Positions 1 to 12,100 of a DNA stretch of 64,000 nt are shown piece after piece. The position numbers and the translations under genes were made by a program. Source of the DNA: Mycoplasmopsis mucosicanis (GTDB taxonomy: Bacteria; Bacillota_I; Bacilli_A; Mycoplasmatales; Metamycoplasmataceae); assembly GCF_006546935.1 (NCBI RefSeq), contig NZ_SMDN01000004.1, positions 1-64,000 of the forward strand, written 5' to 3'. The first letter of the stretch is position 1. The number at the start of each line of letters is the position of its first letter. The notes under the pieces were generated by a model. That model ran no database searches, had not been told where the DNA came from, and was given only the letters and a program-made list of their open reading frames with translations.

Positions 1-1258
1 CGTTTTTTATATGTTTTTCAAATGATTCTTCCTTTGGTGTTACACTTAAAATTCTTCGTTTTTCATCGAGCTCAAAATCAAGATATTCAGAAAAATTATG
101 TTCAACTTCTTTTGTTAATTTTTTCATATTTTTAACTTGCTCAACTAAACGTGTAAAGTACTCTGTGTAAAATGAAACTCGTTCTGATTCTTTAATAGGT
201 TCATAGAGCAAAACAATATTAAATTTCTTATTTACATCATCAAAAACTTTGTCTTTCACAATCATTCCGAATGATTTTTTATCACTTGTTAAATTACTAA
301 TTTTATGTTTAAATTTGTCTTTATTTTCATCTAAAATTCTTTGCAAATTTTTATTCCAAAGTTTAGCCATGATTATGAAAGAATAACCTTTTTTATCTAT
401 ATTATGTATGTTTTTGGCTGAAAAATAACCTCTATCCATCACTAGACAATGATCTTTAATACCAATTGTTTTTATTTTTTCTATCAATATATCACACTGA
501 GACATATCAGTCACGGAACCGGCATAGATTTCATAAAATAATGGAAAATTGTTAATTTGATCAGTAACTAAACCAATATTAATGATTGGTTCATTTTTAT
601 TTTCCTTAGCATATCCATATTCAGCTTTTTTAACATTTTTTGATGATGTATTTACATTGGTTGAATCAATATTGACATAACTTTTATTCACATTATTATT
701 TAAATTTCTTTGGTAATTTTTAAGTCAAAGTTCTGAAAATTTAGCAATTTTTTCTGCAGTTAAATGTTTATTTAAAATTTCAGAAATAGTTGATTCAGAT
801 TTCACTTTTTCTAACCCTGCATAATTTTTAAAAAGTCATGTTTTAAACCCTTGAATCGTGTTTGAACAATTGCTAGAATAATAGCAAACAAGTGCTTTTA
901 TAATTGTTGAATTAGTTCCAAAAATATTTTTCAATATATCATCAATACCGATTTTTTTAAAAATTAAGTCGAATACAGCATATGTTCCAAAAGATAAAGT
1001 ATCACTAAATTCAAGATCTTTTTCAATTTCAACAACACTTTCATCTGAAAAGTAATTAAAGTATTTTTCATTTGGAAACATCATTCGTTCACCATTTTCA
1101 TTCGTTGTAATTAAACCTATTAAAACCTTTTTCTCTTTGTAGTATTTTTTTGATTTTATATATTCTCTATCAACCACCAATTGAACTCATTCACCATTCT
1201 TTTGTTTTGAAATTTTTGCACCTTTAGGCACTTGAACCATTCTGAATTTATCTAACAT
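1..1258 (-). CDS. IS1634/IS4-type DDE transposase (partial, runs off the left edge)
   Basis: The reading frame starts at ATG 1258 behind an AGGAGC ribosome site and stays open to base 1, so about 419 residues are visible and the C-terminus lies outside the window. After a short N-terminal region it carries a DDE-type core: first Asp in NIDSTNVNT (around residue 190) and second Asp in VMDRGYFS (around 275). The catalytic Glu would lie near or beyond the edge. The N-terminus, with a lysine-rich VPKGAKISK segment and EYIKSKKYYKEKK, resembles mycoplasma IS1634-family transposases as I remember them. The visible part has no frameshift, so the element may be active. It lies downstream of the glp operon on the same strand. 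Family assignment is from memory. Confidence 0.8.
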
Positions 1259-1273
1259 TTTTGCTCCTTTTTT

Positions 1274-1296
1274 GATAGTATAATAATTATACTAAA
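1274..1296. promoter_or_regulatory. Palindrome in the transposase leader, containing a TATAAT
   Basis: A near-perfect inverted repeat (AGTATAAT, central base, ATTATACT) sits about 20 bases before the transposase start. It overlaps a TATAAT-like -10 box on either strand, so it is a plausible promoter or operator of the insertion sequence. No binding protein is known to me. Confidence 0.35.
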
Positions 1297-1325
1297 AAAC
1301 AAACAAAATGGAACAAATTAATATA

Positions 1326-1361
1326 AAAAAATAACCATTTTTGAAGAAAAATAGTTATTTT
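1326..1361. terminator. Inverted repeat with T/A flanks between glpF and the transposase
   Basis: Arms AAATAACCATTTTT and AAAAATAGTTATTT pair except for one position, with a GAAG loop. It could end transcription of the glp operon before the insertion sequence or mark the element's end; the sequence alone does not decide. Confidence 0.45.
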
Positions 1362-1490
1362 ATGAAATTTTGGTTGTTAGTATAATTTTTTACCGAAAGT
1401 TTAGAGTATGAATTCACTCAATCTCCCACAAAAAAAAGAACTCATAAATGACTATGAATCCTTTAAATATTTTAAACATAAATTAAAATG

Positions 1491-2249
1491 CTATAGGTTA
1501 ACAAAATGGTCAATAACACCAACTAATGAGCCTGCAAGCAAGGGTGAAATCACAGGTACTCAACTATATGATCAATAAGCACCTATAAGTTCATTTTTTC
1601 GTTTTTTCATTGAGATAATTTCAGTGAAAAAATACACAATTCTAGGGCCTAAGTCCCTTGCAGGATTGATTGCATATCCTGTAGAAGAACCAAGCGACAT
1701 TCCGATTGAAACAACTAATAATGTAACTGGTAAAACACTCAATGCGCCTATGCTTTCTGCAACTTTTGAAGAACTAAATACTGCAATTAAACCAATTAAA
1801 ACAAGTGTGCCTACAAACTCGTAAGACAAATTTTGCACTAATGCTTTATCTTTAAAATTGCTGTATGCTGGCGAAGTACAATGACATGCTCTTACAGTAT
1901 TTAAATCTGTATCTTTAATATGTTTTCAGTTAATAAAATTCAGTACAATTTGACCAAATATTGCACCTAGTATTTGGAATGGAATATATGCAAGTAGGCT
2001 AGCATCAAGTGAATTTATTGCCGCATACACACTCACTGCGGGATTAAGATGACCTGATCCACCAAGCGCTATTGAGACTAACACACCAAACATTACTGCA
2101 AAACCTCAACCAAATGCAATAACTACTCATTTTCCAGGCTGATTTGCAAACATTTTTGAGCCAGAAACTGAATATCCTACACCATTACCAAGCAAAATTA
2201 AGATTGCTGTACCTAAAAATTCTGATAATAATTTTAAAGCAAATTCCAT
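1491..2249 (-). CDS. glpF: Glycerol uptake facilitator GlpF (aquaporin family)
   Basis: 252 residues, normal for the family. The protein is hydrophobic, with the six membrane segments expected of major intrinsic proteins. Both pore-forming NPA boxes are visible: HLNPAVS in the first half and INPARDLGPR in the second; the Asp after the second NPA (NPARD) is typical of glycerol rather than water channels. It should sit in the cell membrane and let glycerol diffuse in, to be trapped by GlpK. The start ATG at 2249 is two bases after the glpK stop, so it is the last gene of the glpO-glpK-glpF unit, with translational coupling likely. Trp codons are TGA. I am confident of the family; substrate follows from the residues and context. 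Confidence 0.93.
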
Positions 2250-2251
2250 AA

Positions 2252-3769
<1,518 letters not shown>

Positions 3770-3787
3770 ATATCTCCTTGGATTTGT

Positions 3788-4945
3788 TTAAAACTCTACC
3801 TTATAGGTTGGTTTATATTGAGGATTTTTCTCAAGTTTTAGTCCACTTTGTTCAACAAGTTTTGCAATTTCAATTGCAATTGCAGGTGCTGAAGCAATTG
3901 CAGGCGATTGCATTCCTGCTGCATTGATAAATTTGTTATTTTTGTGTGCTGGACGTATAACAAAATCATTTGTCTCAATGTCTATAGGTCTTGAACCCGC
4001 AAGAGTCATTACTGTTTTATCTAAACGAATTGAAGGAATAATTTCTTTACCAATATTACCAATGTATTCATATTTTTCTTGAGTAACTACTCTTGTATCT
4101 TCTTTAGCAATTCCTTCTTCAGCAGTAGGACCAACTAACACATGACCATCTAACATTGGAGCAACAATTACTCCTTTTCCATGAATTGTAGGCACTTTAA
4201 AACAAATTGAATTTACTATGCCACTTTCACTACGTGCTAAAATACGATATTGACCTCGACGTGCCTTTTGTTCAAAATCGCCATAACCAGCAAGTTTAGC
4301 AATAACATCTGCATAATGACCAGCAGCATTAATTATTACTTTTGAACTAAATTCTTCACCATTTTTTAGTCCAACACTAAACATATCGTTAGCAAAATCA
4401 ATTCTATTCACTTCAGCAGATGTTTTTAAATCTGTACCATTTTGTTTAGCACAGCCTAAAAATGCATAGGTTGCTCGTACTGGATCAATTGCTCAAGAAC
4501 TTGTACAAAGTAAGGCACCTAAAACATTTGGATTCACGTTTGGTTCCTTTTTAAGAACTTCTTCTCTTGAGATTATTTTTAAATACTCTTGAGGTACCTT
4601 ATTTATAAGTCCACGTTCATAAAGCATATGAACGTGTTTCATTTCTTCTTCATTAAATGCTAATATTAACGAATCAACTTGTGCATTTGGAAACTTCAAA
4701 TTTTTAAATATTTTGTTTCTTCATAATTCATTACCTATAACATTAAGTTTTGCTTCAATTTTTCCAGGGTCAGGATCAAAGCCTCCATGAATAGCGCCCG
4801 AATTACCTTTTGATGTTTCATCAGCAAATACAGGATTTTTTTCAAGTAATAAAGTCCTTAATTTGTACTGTGAAAGTTCATAAGCAATAACGCCACCAAT
4901 AATTCCACCCCCTATAATAATGACATCATATTTATTATTCACCAT
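3788..4945 (-). CDS. glpO: Glycerol-3-phosphate oxidase (FAD-dependent GlpO)
   Basis: 385 residues, the length of the short mycoplasma GlpO rather than the longer respiratory GlpD. The N-terminus has a dinucleotide-binding fold (VIIIGGGIIGGVIAYEL), followed by a TSKGNSGAIHGGFD segment, and the C-terminal part has GSRPIDIETNDFVIRP and NAAGMQSPAIASAPAIA typical of this DAO-like family. It oxidises glycerol 3-phosphate to dihydroxyacetone phosphate; in studied mycoplasmas this reduces O2 to H2O2, an established virulence trait. I chose ATG 4945 because GGAGG stands just before it; an upstream in-frame ATG at 4981 lacks such a site. First gene of glpO-glpK-glpF. Two palindromes lie upstream. Confidence 0.93.
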
Positions 4946-4987
4946 TAAACCTCCTGCTGCTATTTTAATGTGTGAATACATTTTTGC

Positions 4988-5002
4988 TCAATAATATTGA
5001 GT
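4988..5002. promoter_or_regulatory. Palindrome overlapping a possible glp -10 box
   Basis: CTCAATAATATTGAG is a perfect 15-base palindrome about 45 bases before the glpO start. Read on the minus strand it contains TATTAT, a possible -10 element. Position and symmetry suit an operator. Inference only. Confidence 0.35.
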
Positions 5003-5037
5003 TTTTAAAGAAATAATTCCATAATTTTTAAAGTATT

Positions 5038-5052
5038 TGGAAAATATTTCCA
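5038..5052. promoter_or_regulatory. Perfect palindrome upstream of glpO, operator candidate
   Basis: TGGAAAATATTTCCA reads the same on both strands and lies about 95 bases upstream of glpO. With the palindrome at 4988-5002 it could bind a dimeric regulator of glycerol use. No regulator gene is seen nearby. Confidence 0.3.
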
Positions 5053-5286
5053 CAAATAGACAAATAAAACGTAAATAACAAGTTATACAGTAGTTATTTA
5101 CGTTTATATAAATTATTTTCAATGTGTAGAATTGATTTCATAATGCAGAACAATCAATATTCCAGTATTTAGTGTTGTTTGTTAAAATTAACCAAAAAAA
5201 CACTCAAAATCAGTCATTTTTTGCTGTTTCATATGCAAAAAATAATGTGTGTATAAATATTGCAAGACTTTTTATTACGTTTTTTT

Positions 5287-5318
5287 ACTAAAAATACTCA
5301 TAAATGTGTATATAAGTA
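5287..5318. repeat. Dispersed palindrome copy 1
   Basis: Core TACTCATAAATGTGTA followed by TATAAG: left arm TACTCA pairs with TGTGTA except at one position. Lies upstream of the gene at 5521. Confidence 0.7.
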
Positions 5319-5520
5319 AATTTATGGTATCAATTACATATCGACTATTTATAAAAAATGTATAAATACAGACAAACATTTTTTTTGCATTTTTTTTGTA
5401 TTAATTTAAACATCAAAAATTCGTATTGTATTTGGAAAATTCACTCACCAGTAAGAAATCAATAATGCATCAATATATAATTTATGGTAATTTTAACTAC
5501 GAAAAAAGGAATAAATTATT

Positions 5521-6630
5521 ATGAGTAAAAGATGAATATTAAGCACTCTTACACCTCTAGCAATTGCTCCTGCAACGTTAATGAGTGCGAAAGTTAGTGA
5601 ATCAAAAACCACAAAACCAAATATGAAGGACGTGACAAACCCTGAAAAAGCTGCTTTAGACACAAATGAAAAATATATAGATTTTCTTAAAAAGACTTTT
5701 GATAAAGACTTCAAAGAATTAAAAGATGAAATCATTAAACATTTTAAAGACCATGCTTCTTCATCTTCAAACACTGAAAAAGCATTAAACAAATGATTTA
5801 TGTTGCTTAGTGATGCGTTAAAAATCTTTGATAAAAAAGATGATGAAAATTACAAATTAAATTTAGCATACAATGCAATTAGAGTTGGAAGTGCAATAAA
5901 TAATTATGGTGATGCATTGAGTCAAATGTTAACACTAGTCAGTGTTTATGACATTAATTCATCAGAGATTTATGACTCATTTGAAAAACAATTATTACTA
6001 AATATGAAAAAATTTGGTGTAAATGATATTGATCAAATTACAATTAGACCTGATGACACAAAACAAAAAATTGATGGTGACACATTATTAAGAACATTAA
6101 TTCTAAACACAATTGCAACAACATATGCTTCAGACATTAAAGAATCATTTGACAAAATAGATGAAGAAGAACAAAAAATTGATGAATTAAGTTTTGAAAG
6201 TAAAGAAATAAAAGATCAAATTACGCAAAAAGAAACTGAAATTAATGAGTTAAAACAACAAGACCAGTCAAAACAAGAAGGTCTAACACAACAAATTGCA
6301 CAAAAAGAAACAGAAATCAATAATTTAAAACAACAACAAACTCAAAAAGATGAAGAAATCAAAAAACTTAAAGAATCAACCAAAAAAGAAAATATTCAAA
6401 CTCTAAACAAAAAAATTGAAGAAAAAGATAAAGTACTTAACACTCAACAACAAAATCTAACTCAATTAAGAGGAGAAGTTTCTGAATTTAAAGACTTATC
6501 TGATAAAAGAGAACAAGAAAACAAAAAACTAGTCAAAACAAATGTAGGTGTAGGTGTTGCACTTGGTGTTACTTCTGTATTATCAATTGCTTCATTGACT
6601 GCACTAGGTATAAAACTTAGAAGAAGATAA
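5521..6630 (+). CDS. Coiled-coil surface protein with N-terminal signal and C-terminal membrane anchor
   Basis: 369 residues; no enzyme family recognised. ATG 5521 follows an AAAGGA site. Residues 1-22 look like a signal peptide (basic start, then a hydrophobic run ending in an Ala/Ser-rich stretch). A mixed helical region follows to about residue 205. Then comes a strong coiled coil (about 205-325) built of Glu/Gln/Lys heptads, including the near-repeat QKETEINELKQQ / QKETEINNLKQQ. The last 30 residues are a hydrophobic segment (VGVGVALGVTSVLSIASL) ending in LRRR, a stop-transfer anchor. The layout suggests an extracellular rod held to the membrane at the C-terminus; adhesion or structure is possible but not shown. 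It is a single-gene unit with its own terminator. Confidence 0.8.
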
Positions 6631-6635
6631 GCATA

Positions 6636-6667
6636 TCAAAAACTCGGTTAAACCCGAGTTTTTTTAA
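6636..6667 (+). terminator. Rho-independent terminator after the coiled-coil protein gene
   Basis: AAAAACTCGG and CCGAGTTTTT pair perfectly around a TTAAAC loop, followed by T residues. Confidence 0.85.
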
Positions 6668-6689
6668 TGTGTTATTCTATGCGTTAATT

Positions 6690-6716
6690 AACCAAAAGTA
6701 CTCAAAAATGAGTATT
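6690..6716. repeat. Dispersed palindrome copy 2
   Basis: ACCAAAAGTACTCA, four spacer bases, TGAGTATT. It lies between two convergent genes and its last bases touch the hsdS stop codon (6715-6717). Confidence 0.75.
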
Positions 6717-7878
6717 AGACAAACATTTTATTGAGCAATTCTTGCTTGATTTTTTTGAGTTTTTCACACTTACGCTGATGAAGTGTTAGGAGTGAGTCTA
6801 GAGTGGAGAACGTCTGAGCTATTTTATTTTGTTCGGGGAGTTGAGCAGTTAGTAAATAACTTTCATTCAGTTCATCTAAGTTTATTGTTTTACCAACTCT
6901 CAATCCATATGTGAATGGTATTAATGATTTAATAAATTTTTTACCATTAAAAACATATTTTCAAAAGATTGGATCTGATTTTAGTGGTTCGGAAAACTTT
7001 AAAACTGAGTATGCAGGCGATGTTATGCCACGAAATGGCGAATATGCAAGACCACTGTCGTATGTTGATAGATGTAAAACAAAGTCGTGCTTGTCTACTA
7101 ATACATAACTTTTTAAACTTGTCGCTGACACTGATATTGAGTAGTTAATTTGAGATCTTATAAACATAGTGCCTGCTTTCGAAGCAGTTAATTGAGGCAA
7201 TTCTGTATACCCTTTTCGAGTAATTTTATTAAGAATTTCACCAAACCTTTTTAGTTCTCAAGCGTAAGTAAATCCGGCGAACCGAATTGATGGAATATTT
7301 GAGCCCTCAACTGGAAACATTTTCTCAAGTAGAGTTTGCTTAATTTTTTTGAGTTTTTCACACTTACGCTGATGAAGTGTTAGGAGTGAGTCTAGAGTGG
7401 AGAATGTCTGAGCTATTTTGTTTTGTTCGGGGATATTGTCAATAAAATTGACCATTATATTTGAAAAAATCGATAATCAATGTCGCTCATGATTTACAAC
7501 TTCATATTTTATCTTTTTGAGTATATTAAATATAAATACATCTTTGTGTAATTTATTAGCTTTTTTCAATATTTTCAATGCACTACTCTTTACTTTAAAG
7601 GGGAAATCAACAAAATGAGAAGAAGTTGTAAAATCATCAAAGATAATTACTGGAGAGTCGGTACTTGCGAAAAAAATACCAAAATTATCATTGGTGTAAC
7701 CTAAAACAAAAGATTTTCCGGCTGTCAAAACTGGTGTTTTATATTTTTCATTATAATCTTCCGATGAAACAAGATATCTTGCAGGTTGTTCATAATCCAA
7801 AAAATCCCCCAACCTTTTTAGTTCTCAAGCGTAAGTAAATTCCTTAAAACGAATTTGAGGCACTAAAGCCTTATTCAT
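6715..7878 (-). CDS. hsdS: Type I restriction-modification specificity subunit HsdS
   Basis: 387 residues, complete. The layout is TRD1, conserved helix, TRD2, conserved helix, the usual HsdS architecture, and the subunit would choose the DNA target for HsdM. The conserved helix IPEQNKIAQTFSTLDSLLTL...HQRKCEKLKKIKQ occurs twice (about residues 145-180 and 345-380), and FTYAWELKR begins both halves (about residues 14 and 205). The start ATG overlaps the hsdM stop (TAATG), so the two are coupled. The repeats are in the same orientation and in phase, offering recombination that would swap or delete a recognition domain. No spare hsdS cassettes are in the window. Confidence 0.93.
6734..6840 (-). 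repeat. Direct repeat in hsdS, downstream copy of the conserved helix
   Basis: About 95 bases nearly identical to 7330-7434, offset 594 bases (198 codons), same orientation. Encodes the C-terminal conserved region. Confidence 0.85.
7244..7273 (-). repeat. Direct repeat in hsdS, start of the second half
   Basis: Thirty bases identical to 7811-7840, encoding FTYAWELKR; offset 567 bases, in frame. Confidence 0.8.
7330..7434 (-). repeat. Direct repeat in hsdS, central copy of the conserved helix
   Basis: Partner of 6734-6840; only a few base differences over about 95 bases. Confidence 0.85.
7811..7840 (-). repeat. Direct repeat in hsdS, start of the first half
   Basis: Partner of 7244-7273 near the 5' end of the gene. 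Confidence 0.8.
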
Positions 7879-10538
7879 TATTTGCCTCCAAGAACTTTTA
7901 TAAGTTCATCAATAGCTTTCATATCACTTTCATCACCAGTAAGGTCATTTAATAGTGTAATAAGTTCTTTTTCATTTTCAACAATTTGTTCATCAATGTT
8001 GTTGAATGTGTCTTTGTATTTTGCTTCTAAATGTTCAAATTTTGAAACATAATCTTCAATAATAACGTTTGCTATTTTATTGATTTCATTGCCGATTTGA
8101 GTAGTTCATTTATTGATAATTAGTGAAACAAATTCATTTTCGCTAAGATTGTAAATTTTGTTTAATGAATCTTGTGTTATTTTGCTATTAAGTTCATTTT
8201 GTTGTTTAGTGAGACTTGCTCTTTGTTCAATGAGTTTGTTTATTTGAATCACTTTGTGTTCAAAAGAATCTTCATCATATGTCGAAGCATTTAGTGCTTT
8301 GACATATTTTTCTAATTCTTCTGCATCTAAAGAATTATCTTTTTCTTTGAATAGTTGATCAACTCTTTCTTCTTCAGGTATTGATTCAACAAGTTCATTA
8401 ATTTGATTGTTGAGTTGCTCATTTTGTACTGAATATTGTTCTAAAAGTTCGAGTTGTGTTGCATAATAACTTTGAGCAATATCATTTTTATTGAATAATT
8501 GAGCATTAAAATCTTTGAGTTTTTTGCGTTTTTTTCCAGCATACTCTTTATCAATAATTTCGTCCAATATACTGGTTATTGAGTTGTTTTGGTCAAAATT
8601 ACTCAATAGATCTAAACCATTTTTTATGTTTTCAAAGTTGTTTTTGATTACTTGATAGAATAAGTATTTGTCAACTAAATCTAATGAAGAAGATTGCTCA
8701 AAAACAAGCTCAACCAATTTATCTTCAAATGCTTCAGCATTAACATTTTGCATACTGCTTAGTGAGTTGAATGTTGAATTGAATAATCAGTTGATTTGTG
8801 CGCTGATTTGATCATATTTGGCTTTATAAATATTAACTGTTTGATCATTGATTATTAAGTCGCGAATTTGAGAATCATCATTGCTAATGATGTCAAAGTA
8901 GTTGTTATTGTTTGCTTTTAGCAATTTAGATTTAAGTTCAGGGAAGCATGCGAAGAATTTATCAAATTGTTTAAGTTCATCATGACTAATTCCACCATAC
9001 ATCAATGAATAAAGGTCATTTGTTTCACTTTTTTCATAGTTGTCTAGATAACGTGAAATATTTAAGTTGAAGTCATTGTTTTTGATTTCTTCAAAGCTTA
9101 CAATGCGTGAAAAGCCTTCGATTTCAAGACGATTATTAACTACATCAGCTATTTTTTTGATATGCATTGCTTCAAGTCTATTTTTTTTAACACCTTTAAC
9201 GAAAAGTTTAGAAGCATCAATGAATTGAATATCTCGAGTGTCTTTTTGTTTTTTAAGCACCATTATGATTGTTGAGATACCGGTACCATAAAAAATATTA
9301 GATGGAAGACCAATAATTGCATCAATTTGACCTTTTTCAATAAGTTTGCTTCGAATTTGTTTTTCGCTTCCCCCTCTAAATAAAACACCGTGTGGAAGAA
9401 CAATGGTTAAAATACCATCATTTTTAAGATGGTAAAGGTCGTGAAGCAAGAATGCATAATCACCTTTAGATTTTGGAGCAATTCCATATTCTTTATATCG
9501 AGGATCATTTGTTTTGTTTTCATTATCTCAGTTTAGTGAATAAGGGGGATTAGATACAACTGCATCAACTGATTCATATTTGTATGATGTAATGTCATCA
9601 TCGTTAAAAAATGGTCAGTCTTGCTCTAGTGTATCACCGCAACGTACTGAAATATCAGCAGGATTAATCCCTTTCATAACAAGGTTCATTCTGGTGATGT
9701 TGAATGTTTGTCTAATTTTTTCTTGTGCAAAGAATTTAATTGGACTTTTACTTTTGTTGTACTTTCTAAATGCATCACTGATGGTTAAAAGAAGTGAACC
9801 TGAACCTGATGTAGGGTCATAAACCTTGATTGTTTCACGATCGCGAAGATGATAAGCAACAATTTTTGCCATCAATAATGACACTTCGTGAGGTGTGTAA
9901 AATTCACCACCTTTTTTTCCTGCTCCGGCAGCAAATTGAGCAATTAAATATTCATAAACAAAACCTAAAACATCGTATTTACCATGATGGAATGGAATAC
10001 GTTGAATTATATCAATTAGATTTGCAAGCATTTTTGATTGTTCAGTAAGGTTTGTTGAATATTTTGACATATCGTTTTCAAAAACGCCAAAAATATTTCC
10101 ATAAAGCTGTCTTGAATTATTACTTAATGATCTGTTAAATTCTTCAATTGCATCTGTTAGTGTTTTAACTGTAAAGACATTGATGCTTTTTCATTGTGGA
10201 TTAGTTCAAACTTGATAAAGGTTTTCATAGTGAATGTAGTATCCTAATTCTTTTTTAATTCTTTGAATTAATTCAGTTATTTCTTCTTTGTCATTGATTG
10301 AACTATCGCTAAAATCTATTGTTCTTTGTTCATAATCTTTTGTAAAACATTCAAGGTCGTTTTCATCAATTCCCTCAGAAAGCATGAAGTCAATTTGCTT
10401 TTGTGATAAGTATTTGTAGAAAATAAGTCCAAGAATGTAGTCTTTATATTCATTGGCCTCAAGTCCACCCCTAAGTTTGTTTGCAGCCTCTCACAAAGTG
10501 GCTGCTAGTTTTTGTTTTGAAAGTATATTATTTTCCAT
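7878..10538 (-). CDS. hsdM: Type I restriction-modification methyltransferase subunit HsdM
   Basis: 886 residues, clearly longer than the roughly 500-aa classical HsdM. An HsdM-type N-terminal helical domain (about 1-170) is followed by the methyltransferase core: FYTPHEVSLLMAK, AdoMet motif I DPTSGSGSL (about 241) and catalytic NPPY (330-333), all matching N6-adenine enzymes. After about residue 540 comes a long Glu/Gln/Lys-rich coiled-coil region, probably for HsdS contact. Start ATG 10538 follows AAAGGGGAAAT. The stop overlaps the hsdS start by one base. Several TGA Trp codons are used. No hsdR is seen on either side: obg lies upstream and the coiled-coil surface gene lies beyond hsdS, so modification without local restriction is suggested. 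Confidence 0.93.
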
Positions 10539-10714
10539 TATTTCCCCTTTTATATTACAAATATTAATATTATATTGAAAACATTACACAAATTCATTAA
10601 ATAGTCGTTTTGCTTCATAATGACAATAAAAATTTCCACCTTTTTCATATCAATAACTAATAATTAAAATTGTTTGCATGATTCAACACAATTTTATGTA
10701 TTGAAATTAGCGAT

Positions 10715-10744
10715 AAGTACTCAAAAATGTGTATATAGGGCAAA
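10715..10744. repeat. Dispersed palindrome copy 3
   Basis: AAGTACTCAAAAATGTGTATATAGGG; located between hsdM and the end of obg. Confidence 0.75.
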
Positions 10745-10773
10745 ATTAATGTTCTATGATTGACTTAATTCAA

Positions 10774-10803
10774 ATAAAAAAGTGAGTGCTATTGCACTCA
10801 CAT
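10774..10803 (-). terminator. Terminator of the HAD-obg unit
   Basis: On the minus strand GTGAGTGC, loop, GCACTCAC is followed by a run of six T, just after the obg stop. Confidence 0.9.
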
Positions 10804-10810
10804 ATATTAA

Positions 10811-12076
10811 TTAATATTCACCATCTCATTCAAATTCGTATTCAAAGATTCGAACAGTATCACCAGGTTGGATTCCTAACATAACCAATTCATCTCAAAC
10901 ACCAATTTTTTTAAGAATATTATTGAAACGTAGTAAGTTGTCATAACTCACAAGTGGAATTTTTTCATAAAGTTGTTGTACTTTAGGACCACTTACTTCA
11001 AAATAACCAGCATAAGGACTAATAACATCATAGTCTTTTTCAAGAGTTATTTCAACTATTTCATCTTGTTCAACTTCTTCAATTGGTTTAAGTTTATTTT
11101 TTTGAATTAATTCTCATAGTTTTTGTTTTACTTCATCAAGATTTTGAGCGCTTAATGCAGAGATTTCAACTACTTCAATGTTTGGATATTTTTCCTTAAA
11201 CACTGCTAAATGAGTATTAAATGAATCAAGATCGCTTTTGTTTGCAATGACTAGTTGGTCTTTTTTTTCTAAGTTTAAACTGTAATTTTTTAGTTCCTGA
11301 TTGATTGTTTCAAAGTCAGCTATAGGGTCTTTATATTCGCTACCAAAGTCAATAATATGCGCTATTACTCGACATCTTTCAATATGTTTAAGGAACTGAA
11401 TACCAAGTCCTTTACCTAGCGAAGCGCCTTCAATAAGTCCTGGTAAGTCAGCTATAACAAAAGAGTTTTCAAAATATTTAACTAGTCCAAGTTGAGGTAC
11501 AAGTGTAGTGAATTCATATTCAGCTATTTTTGCTTTTGCATTGCTTATTGCACTCAAAAGTGTACTTTTGCCCGCAGATGGTTTTCCAACTACACCAACA
11601 TCTGACAAAATTTTAAGCACGATATGTGCTTCAAATTTTTCACCTCTGCTTCCGTTTTCACTAATTCGAGGTGCAGTGTTGCGAGGTGATTTGAATTTCA
11701 TGTTTCCCCGACCACCTTGACCACCTTTTGCTACTAGATAAGGTTTTGGTTCAATAATATCTGCTACAACCTTGCCTTCTTTATAAACAACTGTTCCGAT
11801 AGGAACTTGAATATATTTATCTTTACCAGCAGCTCCATAAAGGTTTTTAGGTCCACCATTAACACCATCTTCTGCAGAGATTCTTTTGTTTCCATAAAGA
11901 GATAAAAGAGTATTTTTGCCTAAATCACCAACAAAATAAATGTTGCCACCACGACCACCATCGCCACCATCTGGTCCACCTTTATCAACGTGTGCTTCTC
12001 GGCGGAATGAAATCATTCCATCGCCACCCTTACCAGCAACTAATTGAATTTTGATTTCATCAATAAATCGGGCCAT
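10811..12076 (-). CDS. obg: Obg family GTPase
   Basis: 421 residues, full length. The N-terminal glycine-rich Obg fold is evident ([27 protein letters not shown]). The G domain follows with G1 [11 protein letters not shown], a TTLVPQLG switch, G3 DLPGLIEGA and G4 NKSD. The C-terminal 80 residues fit the OCT domain present in a subset of Obg proteins. It is a ribosome-associated GTPase for large-subunit assembly and stress control. ATG 12076 follows GGAGG. It lies 24 bases after the HAD phosphatase gene on the same strand and ends at a strong terminator, so the two are one unit. Confidence 0.97.
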
Positions 12077-12100
12077 TTTACCTCCTTACTTATAATTTTA

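Larger units (their letters stand above)
4946..5520. other. 575-base divergent intergenic region between glpO and the 369-aa surface protein gene
   Basis: No gene is supported here. It should carry the leftward promoter of glpO-glpK-glpF and the rightward promoter of the gene at 5521. It contains two perfect short palindromes near glpO, one clear copy of the dispersed palindrome family (5287-5318), a weak look-alike around 5189-5220, and long T-rich runs near 5380-5400. Confidence 0.7.

Noticed and set aside
1..1258. Transposase as pseudogene
   Set aside because: The visible frame is intact; truncation is only the window edge.
4945..4981. Earlier start of glpO at ATG 4981
   Set aside because: The strong GGAGG is before ATG 4945, and the FAD-binding strand begins right after it.
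5189..5220. A sixteenth palindrome copy (ACCAAAAAAACACTCAAAAT...)
   Set aside because: The left arm resembles the family but the right arm does not pair; too weak to count.
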